Source: Bacteroidales bacterium
Lineage (GTDB): Bacteria > Bacteroidota > Bacteroidia > Bacteroidales > UBA932
Direction: 5' to 3'
Assembly: GCA_017527625.1 (NCBI GenBank)
Contig: JAFXPV010000013.1
Location: 1 to 12,428, forward strand
Length of the DNA: 12,428 nt
Shown in pieces: positions 1 through 6,711 of the stretch (positions within the stretch are counted from its first letter, which is position 1; each line of letters opens with the position of its first letter). The position numbers were made by a program, and so were the translations under genes. The notes under the pieces are model-generated. The model saw nothing but the letters and a program-made list of their open reading frames with translations. It was not told where the DNA came from and did not search any database.

Positions 1-1553
1 AGGTTGAGGTTTACGTAGGGAATGCAGAGGACAAGAAAGGCTAGCTGATCCTTTCGCACAAACGTGTACGTTCACTCCGTTCTTGGGACAGGGTAAACGA
101 GGCGTTCGAGAAAGACGAGATCGTGAAAGGCTATATCAAGTGCCGTACGAAAGGCGGTATGATCGTGGATGTGTTCGGAATCGAAGCATTCCTGCCCGGT
201 TCACAGATAGATGTCAAGCCCATCAGGGACTACGACGTATTCGTCAACAAGACTATGGACTTCAAGATCGTCAAGATCAACAACGAGTACCGCAACGTAG
301 TAGTTTCTCACAAGGCTCTTATCGAGGCTGAACTCGAAGCTCAGAAAGCTGAGATCATCAGCAAGCTCGAGAAAGGTCAGATCCTCGAAGGTGTTGTCAA
401 GAACATCACCTCTTACGGTGTATTCGTCGACCTCGGCGGTGTGGACGGACTCATCCACATCACTGACCTCAGCTGGGGCCGCATCAACCATCCTGAGGAG
501 GTTGTATCACTCGACCAGAAGATCAACGTCGTTATCCTTGACTTCGACGATGTCAAGAAGCGCATCGCCCTCGGTGTCAAACAGCTTACTCCTCATCCTT
601 GGGAAGCTCTCGACCCGAACATCAAAGTTGGTGACAAGGTTAAAGGTAAAGTTGTCGTCATCGCTGATTACGGCGCATTCGTTGAGATCCAGCCCGGCGT
701 AGAAGGTCTGATCCACGTTTCAGAGATGAGCTGGAGCCAGCACCTGCGCAGCGCCCAGGATTTCTTCAAGGTAGGTGACGAAGTCGAGGCAGTCGTCCTG
801 TCACTCGACCGCGACGAGCGCAAGATGTCTCTCGGCATCAAACAGCTCAAACCCGATCCTTGGGCAAATATCGTAGAAGAATATCCTATCGGCAGCAAGC
901 ATACTGCAGTTGTACGCAATATCACCAACTTCGGTGTATTCGTAGAGCTTAAGGAAGGTGTCGAGGGTCTCGTACACATCAGCGACCTGAGCTGGACCAA
1001 GAAGATCAAACACCCGAGCGAAGTCGTTGCAGTAGGTGACAAGATCGACGTGGTAGTTCTCGACGTAGACCAGGCAATCCGCCGTCTCAGCCTCGGCCAC
1101 AAGCAGCTTGAGGAAAGCCCTTGGGAAGAGTATGAGTCAGTTTACACCATCGGTTCAGTTCACGACGGTACCATCGTAAGCCTCAATGACAAGGGTGCTG
1201 TAGTTGCCCTCGCAGAAGGCATCGAAGGTTTCGCATCGAACCGCCAGCTCGTCAAGGAAGACGGCAGCACACCTGCAGTAGGTGACGTGCTTCCTTTCAG
1301 AGTTCTCGAATTCAACAAGGCCAACCGCAAAGTCACCCTGAGCCACACCCGCACTTATTCTGACGCCAAGAAAGAAGAAGCTGCAAAGGAACTCAAGGAG
1401 CAGAACTCAGAGGCCGCCAACACTCAGAAGGCAGTGAAGAAGCTGAAAGCCAACCTCGAGAAGACCACTCTCGGTGACATCAGCTCTCTCGCAGCCCTCA
1501 AGAGCGAGATGGAGAAGAAAGAAGCAGCTGCTTCAGAAACCACTGAGGAATAA
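1..1553 (+). CDS. rpsA: 30S ribosomal protein S1, 5'-truncated by the window edge and interrupted by an in-frame TAG
   Basis: S1 binds mRNA and helps load it on the 30S subunit. The reading frame (codons starting at base 3) is already S1-like at the left edge (VEVYVGNAEDKKG), so the true start lies upstream. A TAG at 42-44 breaks this frame, and S1 similarity resumes directly after it (LILSHK, then SWDRVNEAFEKDEI). The longest uninterrupted frame after the stop begins at GTG 123 and gives 476 residues. S1 repeats follow: the end of one to about base 320, then full ones near 372-584, 627-848, 888-1109 and 1149-1349, with GVFVDLGGVDGLIHITDLSW-type cores. A charged Lys/Glu-rich tail ends in TAA at 1551-1553 and contains KTTLGDISSLAALKSEM, familiar from Bacteroidota S1. 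rnz starts 6 bases later, suggesting cotranscription. Identity is near certain. Whether the stop is real or a sequence error cannot be told here. GTG 123 is probably not the native start, because conserved coding sequence lies upstream of it. Confidence 0.95.
42..44 (+). other. In-frame amber (TAG) codon inside rpsA
   Basis: The S1 frame reads ...EDKKG-TAG-LILSHK.... From memory of Bacteroides S1 proteins, this position is glutamine (EDKKGQLVLSHK), so one C-to-T change of CAG explains it. TAG ends mltG, dnaN and the FAH-like gene in this same window, so a genome-wide reassignment of UAG is unlikely. The best guess is a sequencing or assembly error, or a minority variant in a mixed population. 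Confidence 0.85.
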
Positions 1554-1559
1554 TTCCGG

Positions 1560-2489
1560 ATGGAGTTTTCTCTGACCACTCTCGGAACGGCTTCGGCCGT
1601 TCCTGTCAATAACAGATTTTCAAGCGCCCATGTCCTTAACGTACGCGGGCGCTTGTTTTTAGTTGATTGTGCCGAAGGCTGCCAGATCCTGCTGGCAAAG
1701 CACGGCATCTCACACGCCCGCATTGAGAACATCCTGATCTCCCATCTGCACGGAGACCACCTGTTCGGCATAATGCCGCTGCTGTCCACGATGGCCCTTA
1801 AAGGGCGCACGGCTCCCCTGTACATCTACGCCCCTGAAGCCTTCTGCCACACTCTCAAGTTTTTCAAGGACTATTTCGCCGACGGAGTAAAGTTCGACAT
1901 CAACTTCATCCCGCTCAAGGCCAGGGAACCCGAGCTGATCGTCAGCAGCCGCAACAGCAAAGTGTACGCTTTCCCACTGAACCACAAGATCGAGACATAC
2001 GGTTTCCTGTTCAGGGAGGACGAGCCGGAACTGAACGTCCGCAAGGAGTACATCGAGCAAGATGCGCTGACGCTCAAGGAGATTGCGGCCCTCAAAGCAG
2101 GCGGGGACGTGGTGCGCGAGAACGGCAGTGTGCTTGAGGCTGCCAAGTACGCCTACAAGCCTTTCACTCCCCGCAGCGCCGCATATTGCAGCGACACTGC
2201 CCCGTTCCCCGAGCTGGAAGAATGGGTGAAAGGGGTGGATGTGCTCTACCACGAGGCGACTTTCGGAAATGATATGAAAGAATTGTCCGCGCAGTATTTC
2301 CACTCGACGGCCGAGGATGCTGCGACGGTTGCGGCCCGTGCCGGTGCGGGAAAGCTGGTCATCGGTCATTTCTCTTCGCGCTATCCGGATATAAACGTGC
2401 TCCTGGAAGAAGCAAGACGTGTTTTCCCCGAGACTTATCTGGCGCAGGAGGGTATGATTTTTGATATCCCCGTCAAAAAACTTTTCTGA
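1560..2489 (+). CDS. rnz: Ribonuclease Z (tRNA 3'-processing endonuclease)
   Basis: RNase Z is a metallo-beta-lactamase-fold zinc endonuclease that trims the 3' trailer of pre-tRNAs. The 309 residues match the usual length of the short bacterial form. The family motifs are in order: N-terminal LGTASAVP, the HLHGDH metal site at residues 62-67, NHKIETYGF (H142), YCSDT (D212), HEATF (H231), HST (H248) and GHFSSRY (H270). The RKEYIEQDALTLKEI stretch near 161-175 belongs to the region inserted between these motifs in RNase Z. The start ATG lies 6 bases after the rpsA stop, and the TGA stop shares one base with the next ATG (TGATG). The gene therefore sits inside a tight rpsA-rnz-ctpA run. No ribosome-binding site is evident, as is common in this phylum. 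Confidence 0.96.
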   Translation: MEFSLTTLGTASAVPVNNRFSSAHVLNVRGRLFLVDCAEGCQILLAKHGISHARIENILISHLHGDHLFGIMPLLSTMALKGRTAPLYIYAPEAFCHTLKFFKDYFADGVKFDINFIPLKAREPELIVSSRNSKVYAFPLNHKIETYGFLFREDEPELNVRKEYIEQDALTLKEIAALKAGGDVVRENGSVLEAAKYAYKPFTPRSAAYCSDTAPFPELEEWVKGVDVLYHEATFGNDMKELSAQYFHSTAEDAATVAARAGAGKLVIGHFSSRYPDINVLLEEARRVFPETYLAQEGMIFDIPVKKLF

Positions 2490-4069
2490 TGAAAAAATTA
2501 ACAGCGCTCCTCATAGCGTGCGTCATATTGCTGGTCGCTCCTGTCAGGGCCGCAGCTCAGAATGATTCGACACGCGAGCAGTTCATCAAGATTGCCACGA
2601 CTCTTCTCTACCTGCAGGAGAACTATATAGACTCTCTGGATATGAACAAACTGGCAGACGTCGCCATAGAGGCTATGGTGTCGTCGCTGGACCCTCACAC
2701 CGTCTTTCTGCCAAAAGAGGAAGCGGACGATTCGGACGAGATGATGAACGGAGCGTTCGAGGGTGTCGGCATTGAATTCGCCATAATCAAGGACACTCTC
2801 ACCGTACAGAGCGTGATCAACGGCGGTCCCGCATCAAAAGTGGGACTGCGGGCAGGCGACAAGATCCTGAAGGTCGATACTATAGCCCTGGCCGGAACCA
2901 GGCTCACGACAACCCGGGTACGCAGCCTCCTCAGAGGCAGGCGGGGTTCGAAAGTGGACGTGGAAGTGATGCGCAGGGGAGAGCCTGCAACACGCATTTA
3001 TACCATAACCCGCGACCGCATCCCGGTCGAGAGCGTGACTGCGGTCTATGAGGCCGCTCCAGGCGTGGTATATGTAAAAGTCAGCCGCTTTGCGGCGAGT
3101 ACGGGCAGGGAAGTCTTCGATGCTGTGAGAAGTCTGGGAACAAAGCCCGAAGGCGTCATAATTGACCTCCGTGGCAATGGCGGAGGACTGCTGGGTGCCA
3201 GCCTTTCAGTAGCCAACCTTTTCCTGTCCAAGGGACAGTTGATGGTCTATACGGAAAGCGCCACAACCGGAAAACACGAGGAGTTCGCCAATGGAAAGGG
3301 CCTTTATCCTGATGGGCCGCTGGTGGTAATGGTGGATGAGAATTCCGCTTCTGCCAGCGAAATCGTCGCCGGTGCCGTCCAGGACTGGGACCGCGGCACG
3401 ATCGTTGGCCGCCGCACCTTCGGAAAGGGTTTGGTCCAGAAGGAGCTCGGCTACCGTGACGGTTCGGCCCTGAGAGTCACCACAGCCCGTTACCACACCC
3501 CCAGCGGAAGGGTCATCCAGAGCCCCTACGAAGAAGGCAACAGCAAGAAGTACTACCAGGACCACAATGACCGTTATGCCCGCGGTGAGAGCTTCAGCGT
3601 CGACAGCATCAGCTTTGACGCTTCCCAGGAATTCAAGACCCTCGTCAAAGGCCGCACGGTGTATGGCGGTGGAGGCATTATGCCGGACATCTTCGTGCCC
3701 CGTGACACCTCATATCTGTCGCAGTTCTACACTACCGTGGCTGCCCGCTCGCTCCTTCAGGACTTTGTCAACGACTATATGGACGTCCGCCGCGAGCAGA
3801 TGCACAGCAAATATTCTTCTTGGGAAGAGCTGGTCGCAGACCCTGCGGTAGACGCAGTGTTCGATGAATTCCTGGAATACGTGAAGGGCAGGGGAGTGCA
3901 GCCTTCGAAGGAAGACGTGGACAAGTCAGCAGGCGAGATAAAGCTTGCGATGAAGGCTTTGATGTCGAGGGCGATATGGGATGACAACGTTTATTACCAC
4001 GTCATCAACAGCGGCAATGCCGACTACAAGGCAGCCCTGGAAGAAGTCCTGGCGCTCAGCGCACGCTGA
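2489..4069 (+). CDS. ctpA: C-terminal processing peptidase, S41 family (PDZ domain, exported)
   Basis: This is a carboxyl-terminal processing protease that cleaves exported proteins at their C termini. It begins with a Lys-Lys signal peptide and a hydrophobic core (MKKLTALLIACVILLVAPVRAAAQ), so it should act in the periplasm. A PDZ domain spans about residues 90-175 (FEGVGIEF, INGGPASKVGLRAGDKIL). The S41 core follows: IIDLRGNGGGLL near 224-235, the catalytic serine S288 in NSASASEIVAG, and K313 with Q317 in TFGKGLVQ. The 25-residue Ser-Lys spacing and the Gln four residues on match E. coli Prc. A helical C-terminal extension of about 120 residues is usual for the Bacteroidota members. The start overlaps the rnz stop by one base, suggesting coupled translation. 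Its last 46 bases overlap the 3' end of mltG on the opposite strand. The gene symbol reflects family resemblance, not proven orthology. Confidence 0.93.
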   Translation: MKKLTALLIACVILLVAPVRAAAQNDSTREQFIKIATTLLYLQENYIDSLDMNKLADVAIEAMVSSLDPHTVFLPKEEADDSDEMMNGAFEGVGIEFAIIKDTLTVQSVINGGPASKVGLRAGDKILKVDTIALAGTRLTTTRVRSLLRGRRGSKVDVEVMRRGEPATRIYTITRDRIPVESVTAVYEAAPGVVYVKVSRFAASTGREVFDAVRSLGTKPEGVIIDLRGNGGGLLGASLSVANLFLSKGQLMVYTESATTGKHEEFANGKGLYPDGPLVVMVDENSASASEIVAGAVQDWDRGTIVGRRTFGKGLVQKELGYRDGSALRVTTARYHTPSGRVIQSPYEEGNSKKYYQDHNDRYARGESFSVDSISFDASQEFKTLVKGRTVYGGGGIMPDIFVPRDTSYLSQFYTTVAARSLLQDFVNDYMDVRREQMHSKYSSWEELVADPAVDAVFDEFLEYVKGRGVQPSKEDVDKSAGEIKLAMKALMSRAIWDDNVYYHVINSGNADYKAALEEVLALSAR

Positions 4070-5058
4070 TAGGCCCGGGCATTTTTCAGATGGTCTGAGT
4101 AGCTGACGGCGAAGTTGTGCCGGCCGTCGAACGTATCCTTGGCGCAGAAATACAGATAATTGTGATGCTGATAGTTCAGAACGGCCTCGATGGCTGATTT
4201 CGGAGCTATCGTGATAGGTCCCGGAGGCAATCCGGGATACTTGTATGTGTTGTAGGGAGAGTCTGTCTCGAGATGTTTGTTGAGCACTCTGGTGACGCCC
4301 GGGGTATTCAGTGCGAAGAGGACGGTCGGGTCCGCCTGCAGCAGCATACCCTTGTTAAGACGGTTGATGTAGACGCCTGCGACAGTGGGCATTTCAGGTT
4401 CGTATTTGGTCTCTTCTATGACAATGGAAGCCAGCGTCATCACCTGGTCTTGCGACAGGCCTATCTCTTTGGCCCTGGCTCTGCGGCTCTCGTTCCAGAA
4501 TGCGTCGTATTCCTTCTTCATACGTTTTATCAGGTCCTCGGGCGAGATCGTCCACCAGACTTCGTATGTGTCAGGGATGAATACGCTGAGATAAGTCTCT
4601 TTCTTGAAACCAAGGCTTTCCATAAGCTCTCTGTCGGTCAGTGCGGCTATGAATGCGGCAGAGTCCGCCTGAAGTCTGTGTCCGAGGTATGAAGCCATAT
4701 TCTCGGCAGTGCGTATATAACCGTTCACCTGCAGCTTTATCGGGGTCTGGTAGCCGTTTGCGAAGATGCGGATGATTTCCTTGTTGGTCAGGCCGCCCTT
4801 GACGTTGTAGTGACCGGCTTTCAGCACCGGGGCAAGCCCCAGCTTCTGCGCAGCCGTCGTGAAGGACTTGGTGTCGGCGACGACCCCGTTGCTGAAAAGT
4901 GAGTCCAGGAAGGCTTCGTAGCTGCCGTTTTCATAGACATATATGTCAGCCTTGTTGTCGACGGAGTTGGGCTTGTAGTAAGTCCGGTAGTATTTCAGAC
5001 CGGCCACTGCGACTATTGCAAGAACCGCAGCGAGTATCAGCAGTATGGCTTTTTTCAT
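4024..5058 (-). CDS. mltG: Endolytic peptidoglycan transglycosylase MltG (YceG-like)
   Basis: MltG is an inner-membrane endolytic transglycosylase that cuts nascent glycan strands and so limits their length. The 344 residues fit the family. One N-terminal membrane segment lies at about residues 3-20 (AILLILAAVLAIVAVAGL), followed by a periplasmic part with a LysM-like region. The YceG core is clear: IPDTYEVWW near 161-169, LASIVIEETKYEPE with a catalytic Glu at 215 or 216, AGVYINRLNKGMLLQADPTV at 227-246, and SPYNTYKYPGLPPGPI at 267-282. The start ATG overlaps the stop of the upstream glucosaminidase gene by 4 bases (ATGA), so the two are probably one transcriptional and translational unit. 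Translation ends at TAG 4024-4026, inside the opposite-strand ctpA 3' end, leaving a short Arg/Ser/Ala-rich tail after the conserved part. Confidence 0.94.
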   Translation of the reverse strand: MKKAILLILAAVLAIVAVAGLKYYRTYYKPNSVDNKADIYVYENGSYEAFLDSLFSNGVVADTKSFTTAAQKLGLAPVLKAGHYNVKGGLTNKEIIRIFANGYQTPIKLQVNGYIRTAENMASYLGHRLQADSAAFIAALTDRELMESLGFKKETYLSVFIPDTYEVWWTISPEDLIKRMKKEYDAFWNESRRARAKEIGLSQDQVMTLASIVIEETKYEPEMPTVAGVYINRLNKGMLLQADPTVLFALNTPGVTRVLNKHLETDSPYNTYKYPGLPPGPITIAPKSAIEAVLNYQHHNYLYFCAKDTFDGRHNFAVSYSDHLKNARAYQRALSARTSSRAAL

Positions 5059-6017
5059 TGTTTCCTGAGGTTGATGATGCTGCCCGGGGCAGGGTCGCTT
5101 CCTTTGGGGATTCCGGGGTTGTACTTGTAGAGGTATTTCTCCTTGACGGCGTATTGCTGGCTGATAATGCGCATACTCTCGCCTTCTTCCACGACGTGCT
5201 TGTCAAGGTATTTGTCCGCCTGCTTTTTCTTGGCCTCGATGTATACGACCTCGCCGTCCTGCAGCAGACGGTCCTTGCGCTCGTCGTTGAAGCGGAGCAC
5301 TTCCCATCTGAAGAGGTTGAATTCCCTCGCTATGGAATAGAATGATTCATATCCGTTGGCGACTACGAACATCACGTTGTTGCGCTTGAGGATCTCCCTC
5401 TGGAGGGAAATCTTGTACAGAGGACTGGATTCCTTGAGCTCAACCTGTTCGGGCAGCTTGGCGACAACAGGAGTGACAGGAAGTTCATCCGGACTGACGA
5501 CGGTGTCGTACTGCTGCAGGCCGTATCTTTCGATGAGGTCGATGAGCCTGACGGCATACTGGGGGTCGGTGGCATAGCCGGCGGCCTTGAGGCCGTATGC
5601 CCAGCCTTTATAGTCGGTGGGATCCAGGTCAAAAAGGAACGCATACCTGGAGCGGAAGCGCAGGAAGTCCGAGTGGTCCTGGAAGGAGTCTTCCACACGG
5701 TCATAAACACGGAAGCAGTCGTCCTTGACGTCGTCGTCGACGTACATCTTGCGACCCTTGTAGTCGTGGCATTTGATGCCGAAGTGGTTGTTGCCTTCAC
5801 GGGCGAGCCTGGAAGTGCCGAAGCCGGACTCGAGGCAGGCCTGTGCCAGCGTGATGCTGGCAGGTATGCCGCTGCTCTGCATCTGGGAGATTGCGGCGTC
5901 CTTATATTTGAGAATGTAGTCCGTCCGGTAGTCCGGCGCTGTCTGGGGAAGCCCTGAGGCTGCGGCAAGACCTGTCATCAGCAACAGGCAGCAGATAGAG
6001 ATATAGACGGCCTTCAT
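5055..6017 (-). CDS. Secreted glucosaminidase (FlgJ/AcmA-type) with C-terminal LysM region
   Basis: This is a predicted N-acetylglucosaminidase that hydrolyses peptidoglycan in the periplasm. It starts with a signal peptide (KAVYISICCLLLMTGLAAA). The catalytic domain covers about residues 30-171: SGIPASITLAQACLESGFG carries the likely catalytic Glu63, followed by NNHFGIKC at 77-83, FRVYDRVEDSFQDHSDFLR at 102-120 and KAAGYATDPQYA at 144-155. These are the standard glucosaminidase-family motifs. After a Pro/Val-rich linker, one degenerate LysM-like stretch lies near 216-262 (FVVANGYESFYSIAREFNL). A clearer terminal LysM covers about 273-317 (HVVEEGESMRIISQQYAVKEKYLYKYNPGI). LysM modules bind glycan chains. 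The next gene, mltG, overlaps it by 4 bases, so two murein-cleaving enzymes are made together. I do not assign a gene symbol. Confidence 0.9.
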   Translation of the reverse strand: MKAVYISICCLLLMTGLAAASGLPQTAPDYRTDYILKYKDAAISQMQSSGIPASITLAQACLESGFGTSRLAREGNNHFGIKCHDYKGRKMYVDDDVKDDCFRVYDRVEDSFQDHSDFLRFRSRYAFLFDLDPTDYKGWAYGLKAAGYATDPQYAVRLIDLIERYGLQQYDTVVSPDELPVTPVVAKLPEQVELKESSPLYKISLQREILKRNNVMFVVANGYESFYSIAREFNLFRWEVLRFNDERKDRLLQDGEVVYIEAKKKQADKYLDKHVVEEGESMRIISQQYAVKEKYLYKYNPGIPKGSDPAPGSIINLRKQ

Positions 6018-6042
6018 AGAAGCGAAGTTAAGCTTTTTTTAC

Positions 6043-6050
6043 TAAATTCG
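6043..6050 (+). promoter_or_regulatory. Possible cdd promoter -7 box (weak)
   Basis: TAAATTCG matches the Bacteroidota -7 consensus TAnnTTTG at all but one fixed position and lies 20 bases before the cdd ATG, just after a run of seven T (6034-6040). No matching -33 TTTG is visible at the usual spacing. The 53-base gap between the divergent glucosaminidase and cdd genes must hold both promoters. Confidence 0.3.
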
Positions 6051-6070
6051 CACAAATACGCCCTGCTGCT

Positions 6071-6562
6071 ATGCAAAACAAACAACTCAATATAAGCTAT
6101 CAGGTTTACCAGTCGATGGACGAACTGCCGGCCGAGTGGCTTTCCCTCCTGCAGAAGGCTGTCGAAGCCACGAAGCGTTCCTATGCTCCGTTTTCGGACT
6201 TCAAGGTGGGTGCGGCGATACTGCTGGATAACGGAGAGGTAGTCTGCGGCTCCAATCAGGAGAATGCGGCTTACCCTTCAGGCCTGTGCGCTGAGAGGAC
6301 TGCCTGCTTCTATGCCGGATCTACGTGGCCGGGGGCAAGGATGCTTGCCATCGCGATTGCAGCCTGTCAAGGCGGGAAGCTCACTGCCACTCCGACATAT
6401 CCCTGCGGTGCCTGTCGTCAGGCTCTCGTTCAGTATGAAAGCGAAGGAGGAGTGCCGATGAGGGTGATTGTCGGCAGCGCAGGCAGGGTGGAAGTGTTCG
6501 ACTCGGTGAGGGACCTGCTTCCCTTTGTTTTCGACAATCTCGAAGTCGCGCAGGAGAAATAA
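6071..6562 (+). CDS. cdd: Cytidine deaminase
   Basis: Cytidine deaminase converts cytidine and deoxycytidine to uridine and deoxyuridine in pyrimidine salvage, in the cytosol. At 163 residues it fits the small single-domain, homotetrameric form. The zinc site is complete: CAE at residues 73-75 (Cys ligand and catalytic Glu) and PCGAC at 111-115 (C112 and C115 as ligands). Substrate-site motifs also fit: SYAPFSDFKVGAAI at 37-50 and NQENAAYPSGLCAER at 62-76. The start at ATG 6071 gives an N-terminal helix before YAPFS, as expected. The gene is divergent from the glucosaminidase gene. Its TAA stop (6560-6562) runs into the seven-A stretch that forms the U-tract of the SRP RNA on the other strand, so any readthrough transcript would be antisense to the SRP RNA. 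Confidence 0.95.
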   Translation: MQNKQLNISYQVYQSMDELPAEWLSLLQKAVEATKRSYAPFSDFKVGAAILLDNGEVVCGSNQENAAYPSGLCAERTACFYAGSTWPGARMLAIAIAACQGGKLTATPTYPCGACRQALVQYESEGGVPMRVIVGSAGRVEVFDSVRDLLPFVFDNLEVAQEK

Positions 6563-6567
6563 AAAAA
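6561..6567 (-). terminator. U-tract terminator of the SRP RNA gene
   Basis: On the minus strand the SRP RNA closes with CUUACCC, which pairs with its own GGGUAAG 5' end, and is followed directly by seven U. The RNA's own long helix plus the U-tract would act as an intrinsic terminator. The tract overlaps the last two bases of the cdd stop codon on the other strand. Confidence 0.7.
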
Positions 6568-6664
6568 GGGTAAGCTGATTACATCGCACCGCTACAACCA
6601 TCTACCCTTGCTGCCTTCCGGCCCTGGGGGAGTTCGACAGGAGCTGGTCGTGTAAGACTTACCC
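6568..6664 (-). ncRNA. ffs: Bacterial small signal recognition particle RNA (4.5S type)
   Basis: This is the RNA scaffold of the signal recognition particle; with Ffh it delivers nascent membrane and secreted proteins to FtsY. On the minus strand the conserved apical loop reads GGGCCGGAAGGCAGCAAGG (around 6607-6625), the diagnostic GGAA tetraloop and asymmetric internal loop of domain IV. It is followed by GUAGAUGGUUGUAGCGGUGCGAUGUAAU, which pairs back with the 5' arm. The ends GGGUAAG (6664-6658) and CUUACCC (6574-6568) are perfectly complementary and define a 97-nt molecule of the small type without an Alu domain. A TACCTTTG promoter box lies 5 bases upstream of the first G, and seven U follow the last base. 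Both support the stated ends to within a few bases. Confidence 0.95.
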
Positions 6665-6668
6665 GACA

Positions 6669-6699
6669 CAAAGGTAGTGGATTTTTTTGATTTGCAAAA
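6669..6699 (-). promoter_or_regulatory. Promoter of the SRP RNA gene (Bacteroidota type)
   Basis: Read on the minus strand, TTTTG (6699-6695) is followed after 18 bases by TACCTTTG (6676-6669). The latter is a perfect match to the -7 consensus TAnnTTTG, and TTTTG contains a -33-type TTTG. The first base of the SRP RNA (6664) lies 5 bases beyond, at the expected start distance. The promoter fills most of the 47-base gap to the divergent mnmA gene. Confidence 0.75.
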
Positions 6700-6711
6700 C
6701 TGGATTTTAAT

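Noticed and set aside
42..44. Genome-wide reassignment of UAG to glutamine, as in some gut phages
   Set aside because: mltG (4024-4026), dnaN (10454-10456) and the FAH-like gene (9162-9164) all end at TAG where their families end, and the window is bacterial core sequence, not phage.
123..125. GTG 123 as the real rpsA start
   Set aside because: Conserved S1 sequence continues upstream in the same frame (SWDRVNEAFEKDEI and beyond), so the frame is open only because of the TAG at 42.
668..1102. Long antisense open frames across rpsA
   Set aside because: They lie wholly inside the conserved S1 frame on the other strand, show no family motifs, and arise from its strongly biased codon use.
1710..2369. 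219-codon antisense open frame across rnz
   Set aside because: It is fully covered by RNase Z, whose metal motifs are all present; the antisense product shows no recognisable domain and has no gene spacing of its own.
6018..6040. Hairpin AAGC...GCTT followed by a T run as a terminator upstream of cdd
   Set aside because: The stem is only four pairs with an 8-base loop, and no plus-strand transcript ends there, because the gene to the left is on the other strand.
6568..6664. A protein-coding or tRNA-like element in the cdd-mnmA gap
   Set aside because: The GGAA tetraloop motif, the complementary ends and the promoter on the minus strand identify it as SRP RNA.
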